Assembly (NCBI GenBank): GCA_009746045.1 | Contig: RPFO01002254.1 | Coordinates: 1 to 64,000, forward strand | Origin: Mesostigma viride | Lineage: Eukaryota; Streptophyta; Mesostigmatophyceae; Mesostigmatales; Mesostigmataceae | DNA: 64,000 nucleotides | Direction: 5' to 3' | Part shown: piece after piece, positions 47,693-58,796 of the stretch | Layout: each line of letters begins with the position of its first letter | How positions within the stretch are numbered: the stretch's first letter is position 1 | Notes under the pieces: model-generated | What the model was told of the DNA's origin: nothing | The model's input: only the letters and a program-made list of their open reading frames with translations | Databases searched by the model: none | Made by a program: the position numbers and the translations under genes

Positions 47693-48958
47693 ATATATTA
47701 AAAATATAATTACTTACAGCAGAGTGAAATCATTCAAACCAAAGCAAACGCCCAGCTATAAACCTAATAATATACAGAGCCATGTCAAAGCTCTGTATAC
47801 TACGATAAGACCAACAATGGAAACTCCTAACGGGAGGAGTTCACCTAATAGCCCTGCTGCACCGCAAAATCAGCCCGCGTACGGCGGAGCTAGCATGATG
47901 TCAGCCATGGCCCGAGTCAGCGCCACCGACAAGGGCTGACGCCAATATGACGTCCATGCAGGTCCGCGCCGACCATGGGGCCCGCTAGGGCTCCCTCCAG
48001 GTCCAGCCGGTCCTCCCGGAGCCGGCAACACTCCTTGAAGAAGGCAGAGGTCAGGGGCCCCATATGGCCCCAAACTCCTCCAGGACAAAGGGCACCACAC
48101 GATGGTGCCCGACGTCGCCGTAGGCCAGGAGCTTGGCCCGCTCCGCCCGGTCCGCCGTGTAACCTGCCGTGAGGGAGGCCCCAGCCACGTGGCTAAGAGC
48201 CAAGGGCCGCGCCACCGAAACGTCAATAAGCAGATGCCGGCCACCCCCCTCAAAGTCCAGCACCACGATGTCAGGCCGGTGGTACGTTGGGGGAATAGAA
48301 GGCAGCGCCATCCGCATCCTCGGACCGGATGTTCGCGTGGGGGAAAACCGACCGAACCATGGCGAGCACCACCGTCAGGAGGACAGTGTGCAAATACATA
48401 CACATACCAATTCTGATTCTGTTGGCCCCCCATGCAGGCAAGGTAGTGAGTCCCCATGGGATCCAGCGGCTGCCCACAGCTACCACAAGGCCGCCCCGCC
48501 CGCCCGGCCGGAACAAGAGGCTGCGGGGCAAATAGCTGGTGCCGGAGCGCCACCGAGTAGTGGCTGGGAGCTAAGGCGAATGGGGGGGCCATGGGAAGAG
48601 CACGAAGGTACGCCGAGCCCACACTCCGCAATTATTAAAGCGAGAACAGCCACGCACGTCCCTGGGCGTTGAGGTCCGCAAAAAGAGCCATCCAAATCAG
48701 CCGTGTGCAGAATACCCGCGTAGGTTTTCTGGTGTTTATCGATGACGCGAGCAGGGAATGCGGCGGGAGATTGAACGGAGGCGACCGAGGGAGTGCCGCG
48801 AGGGAGGCGGCGCTGTACCGCCTGAGCGGCACGGACGGGAGAACAGGCCTGCTGGATCTCAGCATAGGCCTCCTGGATGGCGGTGGCGAAGGGCAAAAGG
48901 CTGCTGGGGTCCAGGAGGTCAGGCGCTGCCGTTGCATATCTGGGGCATGAGCCGGCAG
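47693..48958 (-). mobile_element. RLE LINE copy A, 5'-truncated
   Basis: Nearly the same sequence as 48,963-50,190 of copy B: TA-rich 3' tail, 3' untranslated region and the CCHC-RLE coding end. It is 5'-truncated where copy B's 3' tail begins. It differs from copy B by several small net insertions of 2-4 bp (and one of 9 bp) plus scattered substitutions, and its reading frames are broken. Confidence 0.9.
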
Positions 48959-49108
48959 CCCTAATATATATATATTAAAAATATAATTACTTACAGCAGA
49001 GTGAAATCACTCAAACCAAAGCAAACGCCCAGCTATAAACCTATGTACAGAGCCATGTCAAAGCTCTATACTACGATAAGACCAATGGAAACGCCTAACG
49101 GGAGGAAC

Positions 49109-52100
49109 CTAATAGCCCTGCTGCACCGCAAAATCAGCCCGCGTACGGCGGAGCATGATGTCAGCCATGGCCCGAGTCAGCGCCACCGACAAGCGCTGAC
49201 GCCAATATGACGTCCAGGTCCGCGCCGACCATGGGGCCCGCTGGCCCTCCAGGTCCAGCCGGTCCTCCCGGAGCCGGCAACACTCCTTGAAGAAGGCGGA
49301 GGTCAGGGGCCCCATGGCCCCAAACTCCTCCAGGACAAAGGGCACCACACGATGGTGCCCGACGTCGCCGTAGGCCAGGAGCTTGGCCCGCTCCGCCCGG
49401 TCCGCCGTGTAACCTGCCGTGAGGGAGGCCCCAGCCACGTGGCTAAGAGCCAAGGGCCGCGCCACCGAAACGTCAATAAGCAGATGCCGGCCACCCCCCT
49501 CAAAGTCCAGCACCACGATGTCAGGCCGGTGGTTGGGGGAATAGAAGGCAGCGCCATCCGCATCCTCGGACCGGATGTTCGCGTGGGGGAAAACCGACCG
49601 AATCATGGCGAGCACCACCGTCAGGAGGACAGTGTGCAAATACAAATACCAATTCTGATTCTGTTGGCCCCCCATGCAGGCAAGGTAGTGAGTCCCCGTG
49701 GGATCCAGCGGCTGCCCACAGCTACCACAAGGCCGCCCGGCCGGAACAAGAGGCTGCGGGGCAAATAGCTGGTGCCGGAGCGCCACCGAGTAGTGGCTGG
49801 GAGCCAAGGCGAATGGGGGGGCCATGGGAAGAGCACGAAGGTACGCCGAGCCCACACTCCGCAAGGAAAGCGAGAACAGCCACGCACGTCCCTGGGCGTT
49901 GAGGTCCGCGAAAAGAGCAATCCAATCAGCCGTGTGCAGAATACCCGCGTAGGTTTTCTGGTGTTTATCGATGACGCGAGCAGGGAATGCGGCGGGAGAT
50001 TGAACGGAGGCGACCGAGGGAGTGCCGCGAGGGAGGTGGCGCTGTACCGCCTGAGCGGCACGGACGGGAGAACAGGCCTGCTGGATCTCAGCATAGGCCT
50101 CCTGGATGGCGGTGACGAAGGGCAAAGGGCTGCTGGGGTCCAGGAGGTCAGGCGCTGCCGTTGCCAAAAGGGGCAGGAGCCGGCAGCTTTCCGCCCACGA
50201 CTGAGCGACGGAGCCCAAAAATGCTGCTGGGGCCAGCCGGGCGGCACGAGTCAGACCGCAGCCACCCATCCGTGCAGGCAGGGAGGCAATGCGAATAGCA
50301 TGTGGCGGGAGGTCGGGGCCCGGGACCAGCTGCGCCAAGGCCGACTGGATGCGTTCGTCGTGGCCCTCGGCGGCCAGCCGGACCTGAGCCGGAAGAGCGC
50401 CCCGGAGCCAGTGAACGACGCGAGGGTGAGCGCAAAACCACAGAAGCAGACCCTTGGTCTGCGAATCATGAAGGCGCGCAATCAAGGGCAGTACCTCAGT
50501 GCGTGCCTCGAGGGCGGCCCGCAGAGCATCGATGACAAACGCGGGGTCGCCAACCGGAACGCCGAGGACATCCAACCCATGGAGGCGCTCGTCCCGGCCC
50601 AAGAGCTGGGGCGGAAAGCCGGAGCAATCACCTTGGGGCGAGTACACCGCGCACTTGGCCAGGGTCAACTGGAGGTTGATGTCGGCCACCGCGGTCTGCA
50701 GTGCCAGCAGAGCCGCGGTGGTGTCCGGCACAGGGCCCAGAAGGTAGATATCATCCAAGTAGGCCTGAATAGCGACCGCCGGGTGGGCAGCATGGACCGC
50801 TTGGAGGCAACCCTGGAGGGGGGCGGCAAAGTACAGGGGTCCCAGGGGGTCCCCTTGCTGGGTGCCCGACCGCGACAGCAGGCCGCCGCGAGTGCCGTCC
50901 TCCATGATGTGAACCAGTTGGCCGGGCTGGCCGTAGCACACGGCTGTCCAAGCGTACAAGTCCTCGAAGGACTCCATGACGGCCGCAAACATGCTGGCGC
51001 GGGACAGACTGTTGAACGCGTTGTGGCAGTCGACCTTGACGACAGCGTGGGTGGGGTGGGCCTCGAGGTAGGCCTGCACCGAATGGATGAGGATATCCGC
51101 CCCGCCTGGAGTCGTCACCCCCAGCTGGGCCGCCACCGAGGTCTCACCCGCTGCGAGGGGCGGGCAGAAAAAGGCACGGAGCTCGGGCGCCTTTTGGCGG
51201 CAGATCACTTTGCCCACGAGCTTGCGGAGCACCTCACCGCAGGCGATCGGGCGCACCTTGCCCTCGGGGGGGGCAAGACACCCTTGAGCAGAGCGAGGAG
51301 GCGAGCGCCCGCTAACCACTCGCGCGCAGCGGGAGGAACGCGACCAGCCGCCAGGTCAATGAGGGTGTCAAAGAGAATGTCCTCGCCCCCATGCCCCACC
51401 AGGACCTCCAAGTGCTCGTAGCGCCAGCCCGACGGCCCGGTAGAGGAAGCCCGCGGGACCGCACGCATCACCTCCAGGAAGCAGTCGCGGTCCAGCCGGA
51501 GGGGGGCCGGCAGGGGGTCCGGCACGGGCAGCTGGAATCCGGGCTCCGCAGGGTGAAGAGCCTCCAAGGCCGCCAGGGTAGCCGCATTGGCGGGGGCCAG
51601 CTTGGCCATTTCCAAGCGGGTCATGGCCCGGCTGAGCTGCCCCTCGCGGACGAGGCGGATGACGTCGGCGGCCACCCGCTCGAAGTTGACCTCCCCCGAC
51701 AGCCGGGCCGTGCGCGGGGGCGGCACGCCAAACAGCCCCTCCCAGTCCCCCTGCAGAAAGCGTCGGCAACGGGCAATAACCGCACCCTGGAGGCCGCGCA
51801 CACCACGCCCGAGAGGGGTGAGGAGCAGGCGGGGGGTCACCATGTGCAGTTTAAAGCCCAGCGGGTCGTCCGGAGCGGCGTGCATGCGCCGGAGAGAAAC
51901 GATTGCACATTGCGCGAAAAGGCTACGCGCGCGGTGGGGGAGGTCGGTCAGGGTAGACGTCGGGTTGATGGCGCATGCATCCCAGGGAACCGTGTCAAGC
52001 CAACGCCAACTGGCCGAGTAGTCGGGCGGCGGGGGCTGGGAGCCGGTGGGAGCCGAGGCGGGAGGGGGGGAGGGGGCCGGGACTGCTGGCCGGTTGAGGG

Positions 52101-53616
52101 GCCGTTGAGCAACACAGGCGCGCGCGTGCTGAGCGCGCCCGTGAATGGAGTACACCCGCTGGCAGTGAGCTTCCGGGCACCGGTAACAGCTCATGGCCTG
52201 CAGATCCGCCGCGCCGAGATCGGGGTGCACAGCGCGAAGGTGCTGGCAGAGGAGGTTACGGTTGTGGAACACACCAGCACACGGGGACCCCGTGGGAAGC
52301 AGCACGGCACACCGGTGAAGGCCGTCGGCGGGCGCTGAGTGGCGGGGAGCGGCGCCAGCAAAGGCAGGACGTGGGGCCTGCGGCGTCTCCCCAGCCGGGC
52401 CGGCAGGCGCGCGCACCACGACCCGACCAGCGCCCGGCATGCCCGCCGGGGCCACGGAGGAGGCAGTGCCCACCGGGGAGACCCCCAGCGGAGGGGGATC
52501 GAGAACGCCGGCGCCCCTCCCAGGGGGACTCGCCAGCGCGCCCGCGACCACCCCAGGCCCCGGCAACGAGGCCGGGGGCGGCGGCCGAGGGGTCGGGGAG
52601 GCAGCTGGCCCCGGGGCCCGGTGGGGACCCGGCAGGGGACCCAGCGAGACCGGGGGCGGGCCGAGAGGAAGCGCAGTCCCAGGGGGCGGCACAACAGCCC
52701 GGCACAACGGGCAGCGCGGCACGGAGTGGAGCAAGCTGCGCGCGATGCACGCTTGATGGAATGTGTGGCCGCACGCGGGCAGGCGACACAAGCCATCCCC
52801 CGGCCGGAAGGGCTCAAGGCAGATGGCACAGGAGCCCGACTCGGGGTCGTCCCCCTCCAGAAGGGACCGGACATGAGGGGGGGGCGGGTCCCAGCCGGCC
52901 TCCCAGCAACCCGGGAGAGCAGCAATCTGGGCGCGCGAGAGGATGCCGACCGGTTGGTCAGCCGCGGGGTGCCATTCGTGCGGGATGCCTGCCAACTCCA
53001 GGATGTCGTGGAGGAAGGCAGAAACAGGCGTCCCCGCGGTTAGGGGCTGGGCGCGCCCGGCCGAGTCCACCAAGATGGCCTGGCCGCCCTGAACCGCGAT
53101 GGGGGCCCCGAACTCCACACGCAGCATGGCGGCCTGCGCCAGGCTGAGGGAGGTGATGAGAAAGCCCCCACTGGCAACCGGGCCGGGAGGCGGGGCCTGG
53201 GCGTCCAAGAAGAGGCGAAGCTGCCGCGGGGACATGAGGCCCAGGTCGGCGCCGCCCGCGAGGTAGGCCGCCCGCACCGAGACCTGTGCGTCTCGAGCCA
53301 CCGCCGTGACGAACTCGACCACCTCCTGACCCACCCGCTCGTCCAGGGAAAGCAGCTCTTCCTGCCGGGCGGCCGGGAGATGCCACGGCAGCCGGCAGCC
53401 GGCGTGATATCCTTCCAAGACATACCCCCAAAGAGTCGAGGCCGTCACCGGGGGGGCGGCGGAAAGAAATGTCGCCCGCACCCGCGCAACTAGGGCCAGG
53501 AAGGCCGGGGGCCTAGGGAGCGAGGGGAAGGCGGCCGTCAACCCGACCGCGTCCAGCAACAAAGGGCAGTACGCCCAAGAAAAGGTGGCGCGGCCCACCA
53601 CGCCGACAATGTGCGA
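49109..53616 (-). CDS. RING-H2 / C2H2 / reverse transcriptase / RLE polyprotein of LINE copy B
   Basis: Two frames meet at a G8 run (51,266-51,273), probably a miscall or recent frameshift. N to C: an unassigned domain up to about 52,850; RING-H2 at about 52,690-52,832 (CAICLEPF, then CGHTFHQAC, then CPLC); a Pro-rich stretch; C2H2-type fingers at about 52,110-52,310 (CQHLRAVH, CYRCPEAHCQRVYSIHGRAQH). The RT begins with ASSTGPSGWRYEHLEVLVG, then KVRPIACGEVLRKLVGK, VVKVDCHNAFNSL (catalytic Asp), GTQQGDPLGPLYF and AYLDDIYLLG (catalytic DD). A CCHC knuckle (CGSCGQPLDPTGTHYLAC) and an RPD...D endonuclease motif (RPDIVVLDF, HLLIDVSV) close it. RT and nuclease residues are intact, so apart from the frameshift and the CACTA insertion it looks young. 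It would act by target-primed reverse transcription in the nucleus. Confidence 0.8.
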
Positions 53617-53622
53617 CACTAG

Positions 53623-54010
53623 GAACTCAGATTCTGAGAATTTTCTCAAAACCCTCAATTTTCTCACCTTTTGTGAGAATTTTTTGAGAAATTTGAGAAA
53701 AATCTCAATTTTTTTCCGCAAACGCTAGGCAAAAAATCTCACCAGGGTGAGATTTTGGTGAGAAAAAGGGGGTTTTGGTGAGATTGGGGTGAGAAAAAAC
53801 CCTTAAGTGAGAAAAAAGGTGAGAATGGGTGAGAAAAAGTCCGAAAAATTGAGAAAATTGAGAAAATTGAGAAGTTTCTCACCAACACGAGAAAAATCAC
53901 TAACACGAGAAAAATCACAAGTCAACGTGGTGAGAAATTTCTCACCAAGAGTGTAACACGAGAAAAATCATGAGCTTTATTTCATTAAGTCCTTAACGTG
54001 AAAAAAAACT
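53623..54010. repeat. CACTA subterminal repeats, left end
   Basis: Some twenty GTGAGAAA / TGAGAAAA / TTCTCACC words, often back to back, directly inside the terminal repeat. Such subterminal arrays are the transposase-binding sites in En/Spm elements. Confidence 0.8.
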
Positions 54011-54125
54011 CAACACCACTTTGATATGCATTATAGGGTGCACAAAGGTGCAATTAATATAGGGTTGTCATACAATATAAAACAGCACATCATTCCATAA
54101 ACAATGCTGTCATGCCCAAATTAAA

Positions 54126-55214
54126 TCAATAGTCATCTTCTTCAGAACTGCTGTCCGAGGGGTTGCTTGCATCAACATCATCTTCTGATGACATAGTGTC
54201 ATCCCCACTAGTGTCGCAATAGTTCACAGCTTTACGCTGCCTTCCACTGGCCCTCTTTGCCATAGGGACCTCCTCAATTACAACGGTGGGCTGGCTAGGT
54301 CCAGCATCTGTGGGAGCACCACGCTTGCGGCTGCGCCCTCGAGCAGGTGCCTTGCCAGCGCGGCGCACCACGTCGCCATCACCTAGGTCTGCCGCTGCCA
54401 CCTTCTTCTTCTTGGACCCCTTCTTCTTGCCTTTCTTCTTGCCACTAGGCGGTGGCGGTGGCATCGGCTCACCCTCCTCAATCACTTCAAACTGCGGCAT
54501 GGTGGGGAAATCTGCTGCCACGCTGTGATACACATGGTTACTGAGGGCAGATTGCGCCTGATGTGCCATGCTCCATGGCAGTTTGGCAGGGATTACCACC
54601 ATTTCGGGAGCATAGCATTCATCGACGACATACCCAACTGAGCTCACTGCACCTGGCAACACAAGGCGCGACGACCTGGGGGCCTGTGCGCTGCTGATGA
54701 CCACCAACCTCTCGTGGGGCAGGTGAGCGACATGAAGGCGATCAAAAAGCTCCACCTTCAACAACAGCTGCCATTCCCAGCCCCCTCGTGGGTACTCTAA
54801 CCTGGCCTTCAGAATGTGTGTAATGAAACCAAAGTCTACACCGCCCGGGCCATGCACCGCAACTCCCGCATTCTTGTGCCGCTTTCCCTGGGATTGGTCC
54901 GCAGCCTCCGTGCGGTAGTTGAACCCGTGTATCCTGACTTTGTGGAAAGAATCCGCGTAGCGCTTCACGCCCCCACACGCCGCTACAATGCCTTGCGGCA
55001 CAAGCGGCGTCAGGTTTAATGATGCCCATGCAAGCACGTTGAACGTTGTGTCAGCACAGCGATCTCGCCTGCATTCAAACAAACGCACACCGATAACCCA
55101 GCAAAGAGTATTATTATTGCAAGTATTGGTTATTAAAAAAAATAGAACAGATACAACACAGGACGCTTTTACTGGCGGCAAGATCATGGCACCCGGATGG
55201 GTAAAACCAAACAA
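54126..55214 (-). CDS. DUF4216-like C-terminal region of a CACTA transposon protein
   Basis: The last exon reads through YADSFHKVRIHGFNYRTE, then KNAGVAVHG, THILKARLEYPRGGWEW, LLLKVELFDRL and ERLVVISSAQAPRSS. This matches the order of DUF4216 in plant En/Spm proteins (an R-G-y-xF-xT block, NSGV-V, a G-i-eleY block, fk-xwFD, FilAsQA). After it come a Pro run, Lys-rich tracts (GKKKGKKKGSKKKK), basic patches like nuclear signals and an acidic Ser-rich C-terminus (SDSSSEEDDY). The true exon probably starts near 55,075 after an acceptor (TTTGAATGCAG), making the first ~45 codons intronic. A likely upstream exon (55,355 to about 55,455, reading LLVEDALPKADYSDPANGDE) precedes it. Confidence 0.65.
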   Translation of the reverse strand: MFGFTHPGAMILPPVKASCVVSVLFFLITNTCNNNTLCWVIGVRLFECRRDRCADTTFNVLAWASLNLTPLVPQGIVAACGGVKRYADSFHKVRIHGFNYRTEAADQSQGKRHKNAGVAVHGPGGVDFGFITHILKARLEYPRGGWEWQLLLKVELFDRLHVAHLPHERLVVISSAQAPRSSRLVLPGAVSSVGYVVDECYAPEMVVIPAKLPWSMAHQAQSALSNHVYHSVAADFPTMPQFEVIEEGEPMPPPPPSGKKKGKKKGSKKKKVAAADLGDGDVVRRAGKAPARGRSRKRGAPTDAGPSQPTVVIEEVPMAKRASGRQRKAVNYCDTSGDDTMSSEDDVDASNPSDSSSEEDDY

Positions 55215-55504
55215 ACTAGATATTAATTACTAGGGCTGGCTTTGTGACAGTAAAACATGATTGCATGGCTAATCCCAAGGCGCCTTTCAATAGGACTGAA
55301 TTAAAAAAACCAAAGCAGACGGCGTAAGTAGCATTTGCAAAAAACAAGGCTCACCAGTAGGCCTCGTCGCCATTCGCAGGGTCGCTGTAATCAGCCTTGG
55401 GAAGGGCATCTTCTACCAGCAAATCCCTTGCCGCGTTGTGTCAGCACAGCGATCCCCCCTGCATCCAAACAAAGGCACACCGATATAACCAAGCAAAGAG
55501 TATG

Positions 55505-56450
55505 CAAATGTGTAGCCTTGTTCATTGAAATTATGGCTGGCTTACGCAAAGAGCGACTGTAAGATGACCTATACAGTGGGGCCGGAAACAGCTTGCTTGA
55601 TCAGGGCGTGTTTTTCGAGCTTCACTGGCCGGGAGTGTCTAGTGGTGAGAACCATTGCTGCGATCGCTTTCCCACCATTTACGAGGAAATACCCGCAAAT
55701 GAAAAACCACTGAAACGGTCTAGCTAGTCAGTCATTACATTAGCCACATGCCATCATGCATGTTTCCAAACGTCCAGGAACTGCACACGGTGCAAATGCC
55801 ATTTGCAGTGCAAAAATCCAGAGGACACGACCTCATTGCTTCATATTTGTATGCAGAAGACTAAAAAAGTAACATGCATTAATGGCCCGCATGCATAAAG
55901 GGCCTGAATTCTGATGCGGGCCCAACGGCAGCACCGCCAAAGCAGATAAGGGCCCGCAGTCTGATGCGGGCCCCACGGCACCACCGCCATAGCAGAGCTC
56001 GAAGGTCGTGGTGCGCGTGAAACGTACGTATGCCCTTTGTCGGTAGGTGCCGTTGGGGTCAAATTGGGTGCCGCCAAAATCGGGCCGACGCGTCAATAGA
56101 CTGAGGCCGTCGATGAGAGCCATCATGCGGCTTGGGGAACTTCAGCTAAGTTAACTTAACGCAAACCACTGGTCGCCCGCGTCGGGAACCGGCCCAACGG
56201 CTCTCCCGCAACAGAAAATTACGCGGCATACTGCATAAGTCGTCGGATTGTTACATTTCGACGGTCAAGATTTCATGATGAGGTTTGCGTTCAATTTGCC
56301 GCAGTTTGCCGCCCAGAGAAAGTAGTTGTTGGACTCGTTGCCCACGATGAAACACAATCAAGCAAGCCGTTTCCGGCCCCACCGTGTAGGTCATGTAGTC
56401 GCTCTTCACGTCAGCCAGCCGTAATTTCAATGCACAAGGCTACACATTTC
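55505..56450. repeat. ~100-bp inverted repeat inside the CACTA element
   Basis: 55,505-55,605 (GTGTAGCCTTG, GTGGGGCCGGAAACAGCTTGC) and 56,345-56,450 are diverged reverse complements, about 740 bp apart. It could be a nested rearranged exon. In between and around (55,615-57,380) I recognise no gene. Confidence 0.7.
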
Positions 56451-56904
56451 CATCTCCATTCATATTCATAATCCTGCACGACTCGAAAACGCGGACAAGA
56501 TAACGGCAGGCTCGAGCTACCATGGTCCGGATTCTCCCGATTTCTGGCCTGCGCTGGTTGTCTCCTTGATATTGGCAACTCTCTCCGGTAAGAGATTTTC
56601 CGCAGTTTGGCTGTTTCGAAACGTTAATTAAGTGAGATGCCTTCGGATCAGGAGACTCACACAGCCGCGAAATCATGCCAAAGGTCATATGTTCGATCCC
56701 TTGCTGGTAGCTTCTGAGCTTTCTTATTTTCTGTGTTCCGCGGAATCTCAGATTTGGGCCGCTAGCGTTTTCACGTTTGTTGCTTTCTGATCCGACGACA
56801 ACGTTGTGCCTTGCTCGTGTGACATCTGGCGCATGGTGTGATTCATGTGTATGGTGCTGCCTTGCCACATGGGGCTGCTTTGCCATAAGAGTGAGTGTTG
56901 GGTT

Positions 56905-57245
56905 CTACACATTTGCTGCATGGACCGTTAGGTGCTGGTGAGCTCTTCCTTGTAGAATGGTGATGTCTATGTCAAGGATCTGATGTCTTTTTTGTCTCTT
57001 GCACTGCTTTCATTTTAGGGGGAATTATAGGTGTCATTATTTTGGCATTTGAAGGTATAGATGTTTATCTGCAAGGGCCTGTTTTTTTTCCCCCGGCCTC
57101 TTGCATGCATGGATGTGTAGAATTGTATGTTGATGGAATTATGATTTGCCATACACATTTGCTGCATGGATTTTTAGGTGGTGCTGAGCTCAAGATCCTT
57201 GTAGAACGCTTACATCTATGTCAAGGATCTGATTTCTTTTCCTCT
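56905..57245 (+). repeat. Direct repeat inside the CACTA element
   Basis: CACATTTGCTGCATGGA ... CCTTGTAGAA ... TCTATGTCAAGGATCTGAT occurs at about 56,908 and again about 245 bp later; each unit is about 100 bp and diverged. Confidence 0.75.
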
Positions 57246-57384
57246 TGCGTATATTGTGTCGGTTTGCTTTATTTCTTGCAGGGACCACGAGAGTAAAATG
57301 CAAGCGGTTCCACTTTCAAGTCAGCATGTGACGCCCTGTCGACCGGCCCGCTTTGTTAGCTAGCTACCATATAGTATTTGATGA

Positions 57385-57540
57385 TAGGCATTGAATGCGA
57401 AAGATGTCATAACGCCATAACAGACTGTGTTGAACAGGCATTGAATGCCGAAGATGTCATAACGCCATAACAGACTGTGTTGAAAAGGCATATTTGAATG
57501 CCGAAGATGTACATAACGCCATAACAGTGTTGAATAGTTG
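57385..57540 (+). repeat. Three ~50-bp tandem repeats inside the CACTA element
   Basis: Units of GGCATTGAATGC, GAAGATGTCATAACGCC and ATAACAGACTGTGTTGAA, with a 6-base insertion in the third unit. Confidence 0.85.
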
Positions 57541-57699
57541 AATCAACGGGTTCTTGCAGCTGTAAACATTAAAATTATTCAAACATTTAATGAAAAAATC
57601 ATTATTGTTCGTGCTGTTTTGAACAGCGGTTGTTACTGGCACTGCATGCATGTGTCTGCTGCCAGCATATTGCATTATGGGTGTGTTTTTCAGCGCTGT

Positions 57700-58020
57700 G
57701 TTTTCTCACTTTTCTCACTTTTCTCACGTCCTGTTTTTCTCACTTTTCTCACGTCCTGATTTTCTCACTTTTCTCACGTTTCACACCTCCCGTTTTTCTC
57801 ACTTATCTCATGTCCTGTTTTTTGAGATTTTTCTCACGTTTTTCCCCTTTTTTCACCTTTTTGGGGCAATCTCACCCGGGTGAGAAACGTGTTTTCTCAC
57901 CCATTCTCACCCCATTCTCACCCTTTTTTCTCACCTTTCTCACCCATTCTCACCCATTTCTCACCCTTTTTCTCACCTTTCTCACCCTTTTTCTCACAAT
58001 TTCTCACCCATTCTCAAAGC
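57700..58020. repeat. CACTA subterminal repeats, right end
   Basis: TTTTCTCAC, TTCTCACCC and CATTCTCACC words repeat about 25 times, mostly the reverse complement of the left-end words, ending 14 bp before the terminal CACTA. Confidence 0.85.
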
Positions 58021-58033
58021 CGAGTTCCTAGTG

Positions 58034-58696
58034 GAGGGCGGCCACGAGGTGAACGCGTGGGCCCGGGGGCCGCCGTCCCACGCGGCAAGGACGGGGGTGG
58101 CGGCTGGGTGGCCAACCGCGGCCGGGGGAAGGGAGGCCAGAGCGTCGGGGAGCGAGGGGCCGGGGGCGGGCGCCGGGGTCGCCAGGCCCGCCGGGGGTCG
58201 GCCGGGCCCAGCCCAGGCGACAGCGCCGCGCCCCCGTCGGCGGGGCCAGGCGACGGGTGGGGCCCGGGGCCGAGGGCGCCAGGGCCCGAGCAACGGCGGC
58301 CCCATCGGGCAGGCCACGGCCCGCCCCGAGGGCCTCGGCAGGGGGGCACACGGGGCAGGGGGCCGGAGCACCCAGCGGGGAGGGCAGCCCGGGGGCCCGC
58401 GGGGGGGGACAGCGCGGGCACGTCCAGGAGCCCGGCGGGACCCGGTAGAGCCGGGGAGTAAGACACTGCAAGTGCCACCCGGAATTGCAAGCATCACAAA
58501 CTAACATGTGGTGCCCGCGGTGCCCGCTCCGGCAGACCTCGCAGACCAAGGAGGGGGAGACCGGGGCGCCCGAGCCCCCCGCAGCCGGGTCGCCCACCTC
58601 CGCAAGAAGGGCCGCAAGCCGAGAGGACCGCCGAGGCGCCAACCAGGGAGCGGGGGAGCCGTTGGGTGAAGGGGGTCGTGGGTCGTCCATGAACAA
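58034..58696 (-). CDS. PHD-finger N-terminal part of LINE copy B protein
   Basis: Starts MFMDDPRPPSPNGS, then a canonical Cys4-His-Cys3 PHD finger at about 58,410-58,560 (CEVCRSGH, LVCDACNSGWHLQC, GSWTCPRC). A second frame, entered at a G8 run (58,401-58,408), continues through PDALASLPPAAVGHPAATPV to the CACTA junction. In that frame, removing the transposon and one GA target copy leads directly into the frame of the downstream RT protein. PHD fingers usually read histone H3 tails; here that could steer insertion or silencing. The start codon choice is tentative. Confidence 0.7.
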
Positions 58697-58796
58697 TCAG
58701 GGCAGGCGTGGCAGCCACCGAGGGGGGGGGGCGGGGGTGTGGGGGGCGGAGCCCCCCACGCGGGGGTTTGGGGGGCGGCAGCCCCCAACGCGCTGC

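Larger units (their letters stand above)
53617..58033 (-). mobile_element. CACTA (En/Spm-type) DNA transposon inserted in the LINE
   Basis: Termini CACTAGGAACTC and GAGTTCCTAGTG are perfect 12-bp inverted repeats with the diagnostic CACTA/TAGTG ends. GA flanks both sides (53,615-53,616 and 58,034-58,035), a 2-bp target duplication. Both ends carry dense arrays of a TGAGAAA-type word in inverted orientation. The element is 4,417 bp and encodes a DUF4216-like protein on the minus strand. The TNPD-like catalytic transposase core was not seen, so it is probably non-autonomous. Confidence 0.88.

Noticed and set aside
49772-51421. Plus-strand open frame of 549 codons
   Set aside because: Exactly antisense to the reverse transcriptase, which has all its motifs on the minus strand; this one has none.
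56680-56720. tRNA-like B box (TGTTCGATCCC)
   Set aside because: No matching acceptor stem, D arm or A box at the right distance; probably chance or a decayed SINE.
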